DNA from: Rhizobium sp. Root1334
Lineage (GTDB): Bacteria; Pseudomonadota; Alphaproteobacteria; Rhizobiales; Rhizobiaceae
Reading direction: 5' to 3'
DNA: 64,000 bases
NCBI RefSeq assembly: GCF_001426665.1
Contig: NZ_LMEY01000012.1
Span: 434,001 to 498,000 of the forward strand
Below the pieces are notes generated by a model, which was not told the DNA's origin, searched no databases, and saw only the letters and a list, made by a program, of their open reading frames with translations. Shown in pieces: positions 25,754-34,334 of this stretch; within the stretch, counting starts at the first letter, position 1; each line of letters begins with the position of its first letter. A program made the translations under genes and the position numbers.

Positions 25754-28252
25754 TCAGTCATTCATCCCCCGCGCATCGAACAGGCCGGTGCGCCAATCAT
25801 AGGTCCGGTGTTGCGCCCAGGGACGTTGCAATTGTTCCTGCGCAAAAACGACCCGCATCCCGGCATGGCCGGCCACGCCGTCCACTGTGCGGTTCTCGAC
25901 GCCATAAATCTCGACTGCGCCGGTGCGGCGCAAACTCTGGCCGCTGAGCAACACCGCACCCGACCGGCAGTTACGAAAACGCAGCATGACCGGCGTCACA
26001 ATGATATCGGCCTCTTCGCAGGCGACACCGATGAAACGCGCATCATCGACAGTGACGATGCGCCAACCGTGCTGCGCCGTTGCCGCGCACCATTGCGTTG
26101 GGGCGCAAGCGAAACGGTCAGGCGCTGCCTCAGCCAAAAGCCTGCGGATGACAATACGCGCCGCGTCCTTATCGATGGGCGGCTTTGATTTTCGTGCCTC
26201 CGGGGCTTCTTCGACGTCTGATCCTGCTTCAACGGCATCCCTGATCACCAGTTCAGGCCGTTGCTGTGGCTTTTGATGCTCCTGCAGGCGTAAAGCGCGC
26301 TGCCACTGGGAAAACACGAAATCGGGCGGCTTTGCCCTGTTGCTCGCAGCCTCCGCCTCCTTGATCATGGCAACCAGACGGCCATCCTCGGCGACCACCA
26401 TATCCGGTCGCGCAACAGCGCTCATCGATGCCGCCATGAGGCCGGCTGCGATGACAACGAGACCAGAAGCCGCCAGCCATGTCCGGAACAGGCAGGCCAG
26501 GACACCACCGGCGGCGATCAGCGTGAAGGCGTGATCAGGAATGCGGCCCGTTGTCACTTCCCCGTCCCATGAGGAGACCATGCGCGCGATGGAGATCATC
26601 CAGTCGAGCCCCTGCCCCATGACCAGCAACGGGTAACGGTCGAGACCAAGGGGCATCAACAGCATGGCCAACAGACCGAAGGGCATGACGAAAATACTGA
26701 TGATCGGCATGGCCAGAATGTTGCCGATCAAACCATAGGTGGCCAGCCGGTGGAAATGGCCGGCGGAGTAAATCATCGTCGACAGGCCGCCGATCAGCGA
26801 ACTGAGCAGCAGACCGGCAAAGAAACCGCCAGCGGCCTTCAAAGGACCAATCGCGCGGCTTGTTGGAAGAATATCGCGGCTAGGCCGGTCCCGCCAATGC
26901 GCATAGCCCGCGACCAGAGCCAGCGTTGCAGCAAAGGACATCTGAAAACCCGGCCCCGTCACGGCAGACGGTGTGACGATCAGGATAATCAAAGCCGACA
27001 AAGCCACATTGCGCAGGCTGATCGACGGCCGGTCGAAGAAAACGGCAATAAGCATGATGGAGATCATGATCCAGGACCGGACCGCCGAAACGGCGCCTCC
27101 CGAGATCAGGATGTATGCGAATACCATAATGAGTGCGCCGGCAGCGGCGAATTTCTTGATCGGAAAACGGTGTGCCAGCCCAGGAACAAGGCTGAGCAGC
27201 GTGCGTGCACCGACCAGGAAGGTTCCGGCGGCCAGAACCATGTTCAGGCCGGAGATCGCCAGCACATGCGCAAGCCCTGCCTCGCGCAGCGCCTCGATCG
27301 TCGGCCGGCCGATAGCGCGTTCTTCGGCGGTAACCAACGCGGCCGCTATGGCCCCGGCGTCGCCTCCGATGGTGCCGCGAATACGCGCGCCAATCGCCTC
27401 GCGCCAGCGGGCGATTGTTTCCCCCATTTCAGCACGCCAAGCGGCAACCCTGCTTCTGGCTACGTCTTCCACGGCTGATACCGCCTGCGGTTTTCCGTAG
27501 AAATAGCCGACAGCACCGATACCCCTGAAATAGCTGTCGAAGGCAAAATCATTGAGACCGGGAAGCGCGGCCCCTGATGGCGGCGATAACCGCGCCCTGC
27601 CCTCGATACCCTCACCAATCCCCACAGGCGTTTCGCGGCTGCGGGATAACAGCGTGACCTTGGCTGGCGGGCGCTTCAATTCCGGCTCCGAGGTCCGGCT
27701 GACTGCGACAGTATATCGCCAGTAGCCCCGATCCGTGGTTTCCCGCGCTGTGACGGTGCCAATAACCCGTGTGGTGACTGGTGTGTCAAGCACCACCGTA
27801 TCAAGGCGCGCCGTCTCCAACGCAGCAAGCCCCATGCCTGCAGTCGATAAAGCGACAATCAGCATGCCCGTGGGCAATAGGCCTGAACGGTACCGAAGTG
27901 CGAAAGCCGCCATGCCGAAAACGCAGATCAGCAGTGCAAGTTTGAGATGGCCCGGCGTATAAGGGAGCCAAAACCAGACAAGCGCGCCTAGCCCCAGAAA
28001 GACCGGAACAAACAAAAAGGAATGCCCGAAGGCCTGTTCCTCTGCCACAGCCTTTTGGAAAGCGGCATACCAGCGGATGGTTCGTAGCCGCTTGAATGCC
28101 GCTGAGCGGCCCGTAAGGTAACCTGACCAAGCCCGGTTTTCCAGTTCTTTCCCCACAGCGACGGGGATATGCGGAGCACTCGCAAGGACGCGGTTAAACG
28201 CATCGTCAGACCGCGCGCGTGACGCCACTCCTGGCTGCTGCCCCTCTTTCAT
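25754..28252 (-). CDS. ComEC/Rec2-family DNA uptake channel protein
   Basis: Polytopic inner-membrane protein of the ComEC family, which forms the channel for single-stranded DNA in transformable bacteria. From ATG 28252 it has 832 residues: an N-terminal hydrophobic segment and OB-like DUF4131 region, then the Competence domain with the signature GLAHVLAISGLNMVLAAGTF and the GFQMSFAATLAL block, about ten membrane helices, and a soluble C-terminal domain (about 600-832). That domain lacks HxHxDH, so the usual metal-dependent beta-lactamase fold is degenerate or absent. An extension to 28357 lacks family character. It is divergent from gltA. Confidence 0.85.
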   Translation of the reverse strand: MKEGQQPGVASRARSDDAFNRVLASAPHIPVAVGKELENRAWSGYLTGRSAAFKRLRTIRWYAAFQKAVAEEQAFGHSFLFVPVFLGLGALVWFWLPYTPGHLKLALLICVFGMAAFALRYRSGLLPTGMLIVALSTAGMGLAALETARLDTVVLDTPVTTRVIGTVTARETTDRGYWRYTVAVSRTSEPELKRPPAKVTLLSRSRETPVGIGEGIEGRARLSPPSGAALPGLNDFAFDSYFRGIGAVGYFYGKPQAVSAVEDVARSRVAAWRAEMGETIARWREAIGARIRGTIGGDAGAIAAALVTAEERAIGRPTIEALREAGLAHVLAISGLNMVLAAGTFLVGARTLLSLVPGLAHRFPIKKFAAAGALIMVFAYILISGGAVSAVRSWIMISIMLIAVFFDRPSISLRNVALSALIILIVTPSAVTGPGFQMSFAATLALVAGYAHWRDRPSRDILPTSRAIGPLKAAGGFFAGLLLSSLIGGLSTMIYSAGHFHRLATYGLIGNILAMPIISIFVMPFGLLAMLLMPLGLDRYPLLVMGQGLDWMISIARMVSSWDGEVTTGRIPDHAFTLIAAGGVLACLFRTWLAASGLVVIAAGLMAASMSAVARPDMVVAEDGRLVAMIKEAEAASNRAKPPDFVFSQWQRALRLQEHQKPQQRPELVIRDAVEAGSDVEEAPEARKSKPPIDKDAARIVIRRLLAEAAPDRFACAPTQWCAATAQHGWRIVTVDDARFIGVACEEADIIVTPVMLRFRNCRSGAVLLSGQSLRRTGAVEIYGVENRTVDGVAGHAGMRVVFAQEQLQRPWAQHRTYDWRTGLFDARGMND

Positions 28253-28564
28253 GGATGTTGTTCCAACCGTCCACGCCCGGCTGCATTCTGCAACCTGAAA
28301 GAACGGAATGCAACCGACGAGATTGATGCACAAAAAAGATGCAAAACCATTCTGCACCTGGAAGCTTGGTCAGTTTGCGGACAATTATGTCATTGGACAT
28401 ATGGCTCGAACGTGTAATTATTGCGTCGCCATATGCCTATTTTTGCATCGCACAATTTGCCTTTCGTTCAACTTGGCAGCCGTGATTAAATCGGATAGCA
28501 CATGGTCGGCGTTAATATCTGCGGCATAATTGTGTGCCAATTTGCTGCAAACGGAGGATCCCCC
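28253..28564. other. comEC-gltA divergent intergenic region
   Basis: About 310 bases with no supported gene. It contains an eight-base inverted repeat CATATGGC/GCCATATG (28398-28435), a candidate gltA promoter, and the strong gltA ribosome site CGGAGG just before 28555. In several rhizobia I recall gltX in this slot; none is present here. Confidence 0.55.
28472..28500 (+). promoter_or_regulatory. Candidate gltA promoter
   Basis: CTTGGC (28472-28477) resembles the rhizobial -35 consensus CTTGAC and is followed after 17 bases by ATAGCA. It would give a leader of about 60 bases. The -10 match is only partial. Confidence 0.35.
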
Positions 28565-29854
28565 ATGACAGGAAAAAGCGCAGTCGTAACCGTGGACAAC
28601 AAAACGGTGGAATTGCCGGTACGATCAGGGTCGATCGGTCCGGATGTGGTCGATATCGGTACGCTCTACAAGCAGACCGGCCAGTTCACCTACGATCCCG
28701 GCTTCACATCGACCGCATCATGCGAATCCAAGATCACCTATATCGATGGCGATCAGGGTATCCTCTTGCATCGCGGTTATCCGATTGAACAGCTCGCAGA
28801 GCACGGCGACTTTCTTGAAGTCTGCTACCTGCTGCTCTACGGCGAACTGCCGACGGCAGCGCAGAAAAAGGACTTCGACTATCGCGTCACGCACCACACG
28901 ATGGTGCACGAGCAGATGTCGCGCTTCTTCACCGGTTTCCGCCGTGATGCCCACCCGATGGCTGTTATGTGCGGCTGTGTCGGCGCACTGTCGGCCTTCT
29001 ATCACGACTCGACCGACATCACCGATCCGCACCAGCGCATGGTTGCAAGCCTGCGCATGATCGCCAAGATGCCGACGCTCGCAGCCATGGCCTACAAATA
29101 CCATATCGGCCAGCCCTTCGTTTATCCGAAGAATGACCTCGATTACGCATCGAACTTCCTGCGCATGTGCTTTGCCGTTCCTTGCGAGGAATATACGGTC
29201 AATCCGGTGCTTTCGCGCGCCATGGACCGCATCTTCATCCTGCATGCAGATCATGAGCAGAACGCCTCGACCTCGACCGTTCGCCTCGCCGGCTCGTCGG
29301 GTGCCAACCCGTTCGCCTGTATCGCTGCGGGCATTGCCTGCCTTTGGGGTCCGGCTCACGGCGGCGCCAACGAAGCAGCCCTCAACATGCTGTCGGAAAT
29401 CGGCTCGGTCGATCGCATTCCGGAATTCGTCGCCCGCGCCAAGGACAAGAACGATCCGTTCCGCCTGATGGGCTTTGGCCACCGCGTTTACAAGAACTAC
29501 GACCCGCGCGCCAAGATCATGCAGAAGACGACGCATGAAGTGCTGGCCGAACTCGGCCACAAGGACGATCCGCTGCTCGAAGTCGCGATGGAACTGGAGC
29601 GCATCGCGCTGACCGACAGCTACTTCATCGAGAAGAAGCTCTATCCGAACATCGACTTCTATTCCGGCATCACGCTGAAGGCGCTCGGCTTCCCCACGAC
29701 CATGTTCACAGTGCTCTTCGCACTCGCCCGTACGGTCGGCTGGATCGCACAGTGGAATGAAATGATCGAGGATCCGGAACAGCGCATCGGCCGTCCGCGC
29801 CAGCTCTACATCGGCGAACCGGAACGCGATTACGTCCCGGTTTCCAAGCGCTAA
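28565..29854 (+). CDS. gltA: Citrate synthase
   Basis: Condenses acetyl-CoA with oxaloacetate at the entry of the TCA cycle. The start at 28565 has CGGAGG nine bases upstream and gives 429 residues, the length of the bacterial type II enzyme. Catalytic residues are in [26 protein letters not shown] and YPNIDFYSG. An in-frame GTG-like extension to 28502 is not needed. The gene is followed after 19 bases by a perfect hairpin terminator that reaches into lpxB on the opposite strand. Confidence 0.97.
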   Translation: MTGKSAVVTVDNKTVELPVRSGSIGPDVVDIGTLYKQTGQFTYDPGFTSTASCESKITYIDGDQGILLHRGYPIEQLAEHGDFLEVCYLLLYGELPTAAQKKDFDYRVTHHTMVHEQMSRFFTGFRRDAHPMAVMCGCVGALSAFYHDSTDITDPHQRMVASLRMIAKMPTLAAMAYKYHIGQPFVYPKNDLDYASNFLRMCFAVPCEEYTVNPVLSRAMDRIFILHADHEQNASTSTVRLAGSSGANPFACIAAGIACLWGPAHGGANEAALNMLSEIGSVDRIPEFVARAKDKNDPFRLMGFGHRVYKNYDPRAKIMQKTTHEVLAELGHKDDPLLEVAMELERIALTDSYFIEKKLYPNIDFYSGITLKALGFPTTMFTVLFALARTVGWIAQWNEMIEDPEQRIGRPRQLYIGEPERDYVPVSKR

Positions 29855-29873
29855 GCTGCGGAAATAACGATTG

Positions 29874-29906
29874 AAAAAGCCCGGTCAGAAATGACCGGGC
29901 TTTTTT
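29874..29906. terminator. Bidirectional terminator shared by gltA and lpxB
   Basis: AAGCCCGGTCA (29877-29887) pairs perfectly with 29892-29902 around a GAAA tetraloop. Five A precede and six T follow, so it can end transcription in both directions. The lpxB stop codon (29885-29887) lies inside the left arm, so the last lpxB codons are part of the hairpin. Confidence 0.9.
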
Positions 29907-31060
29907 GCATTGAGAACATCGAGAACGACACCAGCGGCTGCCTCGCCAGGCGGTTGCTCTGTCGCCATGCGTTGCCAGACGGTGTTGTATCCCGCGAGCA
30001 TGGCTTGGCGTTCCGGCGTGTCGCCTGTCAGGCGCTCCATCCAACGCGAAAGCGCACCGGCCCGAATGGCTTCGTTCAAATATTCCGGCACGATGGGGTA
30101 ATCTGCCACCAGATTGGGAATGGCCGCCGTCCAGATCTTGATGCGCTTGTGCATCAGGCGAATGATCCAGTCGGCCTTGTAGGTCGATACGACCGGGATC
30201 CCGGCCAGCGCAAGCTCCAGGATCACCGTACCCGAAGCTGCAACCGCAGCATCGGCTTCAGCGAAAGCCTGCCATTTGGCGGCGGCTCCGACCGTGATGT
30301 CCGGCTGGACCGGCCAGGACGCCGTTATCTGGCGCACGAGGCTTTCTTGGCGCGGAACTGTGGGGAGCAGGAACCGCATATCTGGATGCCGGGTGCGCAA
30401 TTCCTCGGCTGTCTCGCCAAACGCCGGCAGGAGGCGGCTGATTTCGCTGCCCCGAGACCCCGGCAGAAGCAGGCATGTCTTTGCCTCCGGGCTGCCACGC
30501 TTCTCCGCCTGCCGCGTCCGCACGGCAAGCACATTGACGTCGCTAGCCAGCCGGTGTCCGACATAGGTCGTCGGCGGTCCGCCAAGGCGCTGCATGACGT
30601 CTGGTTCGAATGGCAGCACCGCCAGCACGTGATCGACATAGGGCCGCATGTTGACAGCCCGCTCCGGCTTCCACGCCCAGACACTTGGGCAAACATAATT
30701 GACAATAGGCAGACCGGGCATGGATTTGCGAACGATCCGCGCGACACGATGCGTAAAATCCGGGCTATCGATGATGACGAGAATATCGGGTTTGGCGGCA
30801 ATGATCGCCCTGGCCGTCTGGCGAATCCGCAGGATCAGTTTCGGCAGCCGGGCGAGAACCTGGGAAATCCCCATGATCGACAGCTCGGAATAGTCGAACA
30901 GCGACCTTAATCCCTCTGCCTCAAGTCCCTCACCACCAACGCCCACCAGGGAGAGCTCGCCCTTCACCAGCGGCCGCAGCGCCTTGACGAGATCAGCGCC
31001 AAGCAGATCGCCGGACACTTCTCCAGCAATAACCGCAAGTTTGAGCTTGTTTTCGCTCAT
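29885..31060 (-). CDS. lpxB: Lipid-A-disaccharide synthase
   Basis: GT19 glycosyltransferase that joins UDP-diacylglucosamine and lipid X to form the beta-1,6 disaccharide of lipid A, peripheral to the inner membrane. The 391-residue product shows the N-terminal AGEVSGDLLGADL motif, IDSPDFTHRVAR, YVCPSVWAWKPERA and the C-terminal ASGTVILELALAGIPVV donor-binding block. Its ATG overlaps the lpxI stop as ATGA. It is the last gene of the envelope block, and its 3' end is built into the shared terminator with gltA. Confidence 0.96.
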   Translation of the reverse strand: MSENKLKLAVIAGEVSGDLLGADLVKALRPLVKGELSLVGVGGEGLEAEGLRSLFDYSELSIMGISQVLARLPKLILRIRQTARAIIAAKPDILVIIDSPDFTHRVARIVRKSMPGLPIVNYVCPSVWAWKPERAVNMRPYVDHVLAVLPFEPDVMQRLGGPPTTYVGHRLASDVNVLAVRTRQAEKRGSPEAKTCLLLPGSRGSEISRLLPAFGETAEELRTRHPDMRFLLPTVPRQESLVRQITASWPVQPDITVGAAAKWQAFAEADAAVAASGTVILELALAGIPVVSTYKADWIIRLMHKRIKIWTAAIPNLVADYPIVPEYLNEAIRAGALSRWMERLTGDTPERQAMLAGYNTVWQRMATEQPPGEAAAGVVLDVLNAKKPGHF

Positions 31061-31938
31061 TGCCCACCTCGCAAGAGGGCGCGGTCCACACCAGTGACGA
31101 AAAGGCCGGTTTCATTGGCAAGCGCAATCATTTCTTCCCGATCAAGGACCAGCGCCCGGCCCGCTTCGACGGCAATACCAGCGAGTCCGGCGGCCTGTGC
31201 GCCCTTGATTGTCGATGGCCCGACAGAGGGAAGGTCGGCGCGCAAATCCTGCTGCGGCTTGCAAAGCTTGACCAGCACACCACGGCGGCGGCTGGAAATG
31301 CGTCCGTCGGCTTTCAACCGCGCCACCCGTTCCAGCATCGCGTCTGTGCCCTCCGGCCCCTCAAGCGCCACGACGCGCCCGCCAACGGCAACAGCGCCCT
31401 GCCCGACGTCGAGATGGCCGAGCGCGATGGCTGCGGCTTCCGCAATCTCGATATCCACCTGATCCTCGACACCTGGCGCGCGGGCGCTCAACGTGCCGAC
31501 TTCGGCCAGAAGTTCCGGCACAATCTCCTGCACGCCGATAACCCGGGCGCCATTGGTCTCGATCAGTTCGATCGCCATTTTCAAAACGGCATCGTCGCCA
31601 CCGGATAAAAGCGTGCGCAGAACACTCGGTATTTTCACGAGGCTTTTCAGCGTCGGCTTGATATCGCGCCAATCCGGCCGGCGGTGCACAGCGCCCGACA
31701 TGACCACACGGCCAATGCCGGCATCGCGAAAGGTGCCGCTGATAGCCTTGAAATTGCCGATCCCGAGCGTCGTGTGATCGAAGGACGACCAGTCCCGGTC
31801 CGACTCGTTGGCAAGTGCGATGATGAAAGGGTTTTCGCCGTGGGTCCGTGCGGCTTCAGCGACATGCAGCGGCAGCAAGCCGCTACCGGCGATGATTGCC
31901 AGCCGGTCTTTGATCTCTGGCCGGCTGTGCATGCTCAT
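31057..31938 (-). CDS. lpxI: UDP-2,3-diacylglucosamine pyrophosphatase LpxI
   Basis: LpxI hydrolyses UDP-2,3-diacylglucosamine to lipid X and UMP. It is the unrelated substitute for LpxH found in alphaproteobacteria. The 293-residue product (DUF1009) has the N-terminal LAIIAGSGLLPLHVAEAA segment and the C-terminal VKLCKPQQDLRADLPSVGPSTIKGA block, which carries the conserved Asp/Pro/Gly residues of the active site. The ATG at 31938 or the one six bases later both lie near GAGG. It sits between lpxA (five-base gap) and lpxB (four-base overlap), exactly where the pathway step belongs. Confidence 0.93.
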   Translation of the reverse strand: MSMHSRPEIKDRLAIIAGSGLLPLHVAEAARTHGENPFIIALANESDRDWSSFDHTTLGIGNFKAISGTFRDAGIGRVVMSGAVHRRPDWRDIKPTLKSLVKIPSVLRTLLSGGDDAVLKMAIELIETNGARVIGVQEIVPELLAEVGTLSARAPGVEDQVDIEIAEAAAIALGHLDVGQGAVAVGGRVVALEGPEGTDAMLERVARLKADGRISSRRRGVLVKLCKPQQDLRADLPSVGPSTIKGAQAAGLAGIAVEAGRALVLDREEMIALANETGLFVTGVDRALLRGGQ

Positions 31939-31943
31939 TTGCC

Positions 31944-32756
31944 TCAGCCCTTGCTGCCCCGTGTCGGAGACGACAGCGCCCGATCGCTCTCGGCTGCAAT
32001 AAAATCGAGAATCTCAAGCGCCGGCGGGCAATCCGCATAGTCAGCGCGAATTGCAGCCGCATTGGCGCGAATCGATTCCGGGCCTTCGAAAATCTGCTTG
32101 TAGGCACGGCGCACGGCGTGAATGACCGGCTTCTCGATGCCGGAACGGCTCATACCGACAACATTCAGACCGCCAAGCAGGCCGGGATTGCCATTGAGCA
32201 TGCCATAAGGAATGACATCGTAGGCAACGGCCGAAAGCCCGCCGATGAAGGCATGGCGGCCGATACGGGTAAACTGATGCACCGCCGAGCCGCCGCCGAG
32301 AATGGCGCGGTCACCGACAGTGACGTGCCCGGCGAGCATGACATTGTTGGACAGGATGATGTTGTTGCCGAGACGGCAATCGTGGGCAACGTGAGAATAG
32401 GCAAGGAACAGATTGTTGTCGCCAACGATGGTGGCGCCGCCATATTCGACGGTGCCGGTGTTCATTGTCACGCCTTCGCGAATGGTGCAATTCTCACCAA
32501 TCAGCAATGTCGTATCGACGGCGCTGTGATGCACGCTCTGCGAATCGCCGCCGATCACCGCCGACGGGAAAATCTTAGAACCTTTGCCGACCGTCGTGCG
32601 CCCGAGAACGACGACGTGGCTGATCAGTTCGACATTCTCTGCGAGCGTCACCTTCGGGCCAACGTGACAGAACGGTCCGACAACAACATTGTCACCGATC
32701 ACCGCTCCGTCTTCGATGACCGAGAGCGGATGAATCTTCGCAGTGGAGGCAATCAT
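31944..32756 (-). CDS. lpxA: UDP-N-acetylglucosamine acyltransferase LpxA
   Basis: First enzyme of lipid A synthesis: transfers a 3-hydroxyacyl chain from ACP to the 3-OH of UDP-GlcNAc. The 270-residue protein is a left-handed beta-helix of hexapeptide repeats (for example [21 protein letters not shown]), with the catalytic histidine in [12 protein letters not shown], followed by a C-terminal helical domain around [15 protein letters not shown]. It is separated from fabZ by two bases, so translation is likely coupled. The trimeric acyltransferase length is standard. Confidence 0.96.
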   Translation of the reverse strand: MIASTAKIHPLSVIEDGAVIGDNVVVGPFCHVGPKVTLAENVELISHVVVLGRTTVGKGSKIFPSAVIGGDSQSVHHSAVDTTLLIGENCTIREGVTMNTGTVEYGGATIVGDNNLFLAYSHVAHDCRLGNNIILSNNVMLAGHVTVGDRAILGGGSAVHQFTRIGRHAFIGGLSAVAYDVIPYGMLNGNPGLLGGLNVVGMSRSGIEKPVIHAVRRAYKQIFEGPESIRANAAAIRADYADCPPALEILDFIAAESDRALSSPTRGSKG

Positions 32757-32758
32757 GT

Positions 32759-33226
32759 TCAGGCGTCTTCCTTGCTGATAATCATCGCGCCGATATCAGC
32801 TTCTGCGACAAGTTGCCCGTCAACTTTTGCATCACAATGAAATTTCCAGATATTGCCGCGCTGCTTCTGCTTGACGACATGGAACTCGACGCGGTCCCCC
32901 GGAATGACCGGCTTGCGGAAACGCGCGTTGTCGATGGTCATGAAATAGACGAGGTTGCTGCCCTCGCCATTCTTGCGTGCGCAGATCGCGCCGGCAGTTT
33001 GCGCCATACCTTCGATCAGCAGAACGCCCGGCATGATCGGCTGCTCCGGAAAATGCCCGGTAAAGTGCGGCTCGTTTGCGGTGACGTTCTTGATGCCGAT
33101 CGCCGAATTGTCGCCATCAATCTCGATGATCTTGTCGACCAGCAGGAACGGATAACGGTGCGGAAGAAGCTTCAAGATTTCCTTGATGTCAGCCGTACCA
33201 AGAACGGTGGTTGCAGCTTCACTCAT
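32759..33226 (-). CDS. fabZ: 3-hydroxyacyl-ACP dehydratase FabZ
   Basis: Hot-dog-fold dehydratase of type II fatty acid synthesis; it competes with LpxA and LpxD for 3-hydroxyacyl-ACP. The 155-residue product has the active-site sequence [26 protein letters not shown] with the catalytic His and Glu, preceded by [12 protein letters not shown]. Its start overlaps the lpxD stop by eight bases. The lpxD-fabZ-lpxA order is conserved widely and balances membrane phospholipid and lipid A supply. Confidence 0.96.
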   Translation of the reverse strand: MSEAATTVLGTADIKEILKLLPHRYPFLLVDKIIEIDGDNSAIGIKNVTANEPHFTGHFPEQPIMPGVLLIEGMAQTAGAICARKNGEGSNLVYFMTIDNARFRKPVIPGDRVEFHVVKQKQRGNIWKFHCDAKVDGQLVAEADIGAMIISKEDA

Positions 33227-34286
33227 CTTTGCCTCCTGATTTTTTTTGCCTGTTGTGCGCCCGTGCCGTTATCTCTGCAATTTCACGCAGGAAATCACGC
33301 ATCGGACGCGCTGGAATGCCACCATAGCGCTCTCCGGCCGGGACATCCGATGCGACACCGCTCATGGCGCCGATCTGAGCCCTGTCACCGATGGTGATAT
33401 GTCCATTGATCGCGGCAGCGCCGCCGATCAAAACGCCGTCGCCAATGCGCGTGCTGCCAGCAATACCGACCTGTGCGGCGATGCCGCAATGACGGCCAAC
33501 GCGAACATTGTGGCCGAGCTGGACGAGATTATCGATCTTGGTGCCCTCGCCGACCACCGTATCGTCCATCGCGCCACGGTCGATCGTCGTATTGGCGCCA
33601 ATCTCAACCCTGTCTTGCAGGATGACGCGGCCAATCTGGACGATTTTGATCATGCCCCCCTTTGGTCCCGGCGCGTTGCCGAAACCGTCCTGGCCGATCC
33701 GGGCGCCGGGATGAATGATAACCTCGTTGCCGACAAGCGAATACATCACGCTTGCCCCAGCCGAAATCGTGCAGTCCCGGCCGATACGGACGCCTGGTCC
33801 GATAACGGCGCCGGCAGCGATCCGCGTGCCTGTGCCGATATGCGCACCAGCGCCAACGACGGCGGTCGCCTCGATATCGACATTGTCTTCGATCTGCGCA
33901 GTCGGATCGACAAAAGCAGCGGGAGATATTCCGCCCAGCCCCAACAGGTTCTGTTCAGGCCGCACGGCCTGCGGATGCAGAATTGCACCGGCAACCGCAA
34001 AAGCGGTGTGAGGGTGTCGTGTCAGGAGAACCGGAATATGCGGCGGGACAATTGCGGCTATCGTAGCATCGCAGATGATAGCGCCGGCTTTTGATGTTTC
34101 AAACTCGTCGCGAAAGCGTCGCTGCAGCATGTAGCAGACATCGGACTCACCGGCCCGATAGGTCGGCGCTACAGACCGGACAAACCGGTCGCCCAACTCG
34201 GGCGACTGTAGCACCGCACCGATCTGATCCGCCAGATCGCTCAGGCGGATCCCATCATGTGGTGGGAAGAACCAATTGTTTTCCAT
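33219..34286 (-). CDS. lpxD: UDP-3-O-(3-hydroxyacyl)glucosamine N-acyltransferase LpxD
   Basis: Third enzyme of lipid A synthesis; adds the 2-N acyl chain. From the ATG at 34286 (GGAG eight bases upstream) the protein has 355 residues: an N-terminal uridine-binding domain (about 1-100), a left-handed beta-helix of hexapeptide repeats from about 115, and the catalytic histidine in [19 protein letters not shown]. The reading frame upstream to 34331 adds residues that do not match the family start [15 protein letters not shown]. It follows bamA by 48 bases. Confidence 0.95.
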   Translation of the reverse strand: MENNWFFPPHDGIRLSDLADQIGAVLQSPELGDRFVRSVAPTYRAGESDVCYMLQRRFRDEFETSKAGAIICDATIAAIVPPHIPVLLTRHPHTAFAVAGAILHPQAVRPEQNLLGLGGISPAAFVDPTAQIEDNVDIEATAVVGAGAHIGTGTRIAAGAVIGPGVRIGRDCTISAGASVMYSLVGNEVIIHPGARIGQDGFGNAPGPKGGMIKIVQIGRVILQDRVEIGANTTIDRGAMDDTVVGEGTKIDNLVQLGHNVRVGRHCGIAAQVGIAGSTRIGDGVLIGGAAAINGHITIGDRAQIGAMSGVASDVPAGERYGGIPARPMRDFLREIAEITARAHNRQKKSGGKDE

Positions 34287-34334
34287 GGCCAACACTCCAG
34301 AACAGTTTTGGCAGGCAGTTCTGGACTGCAAGGA

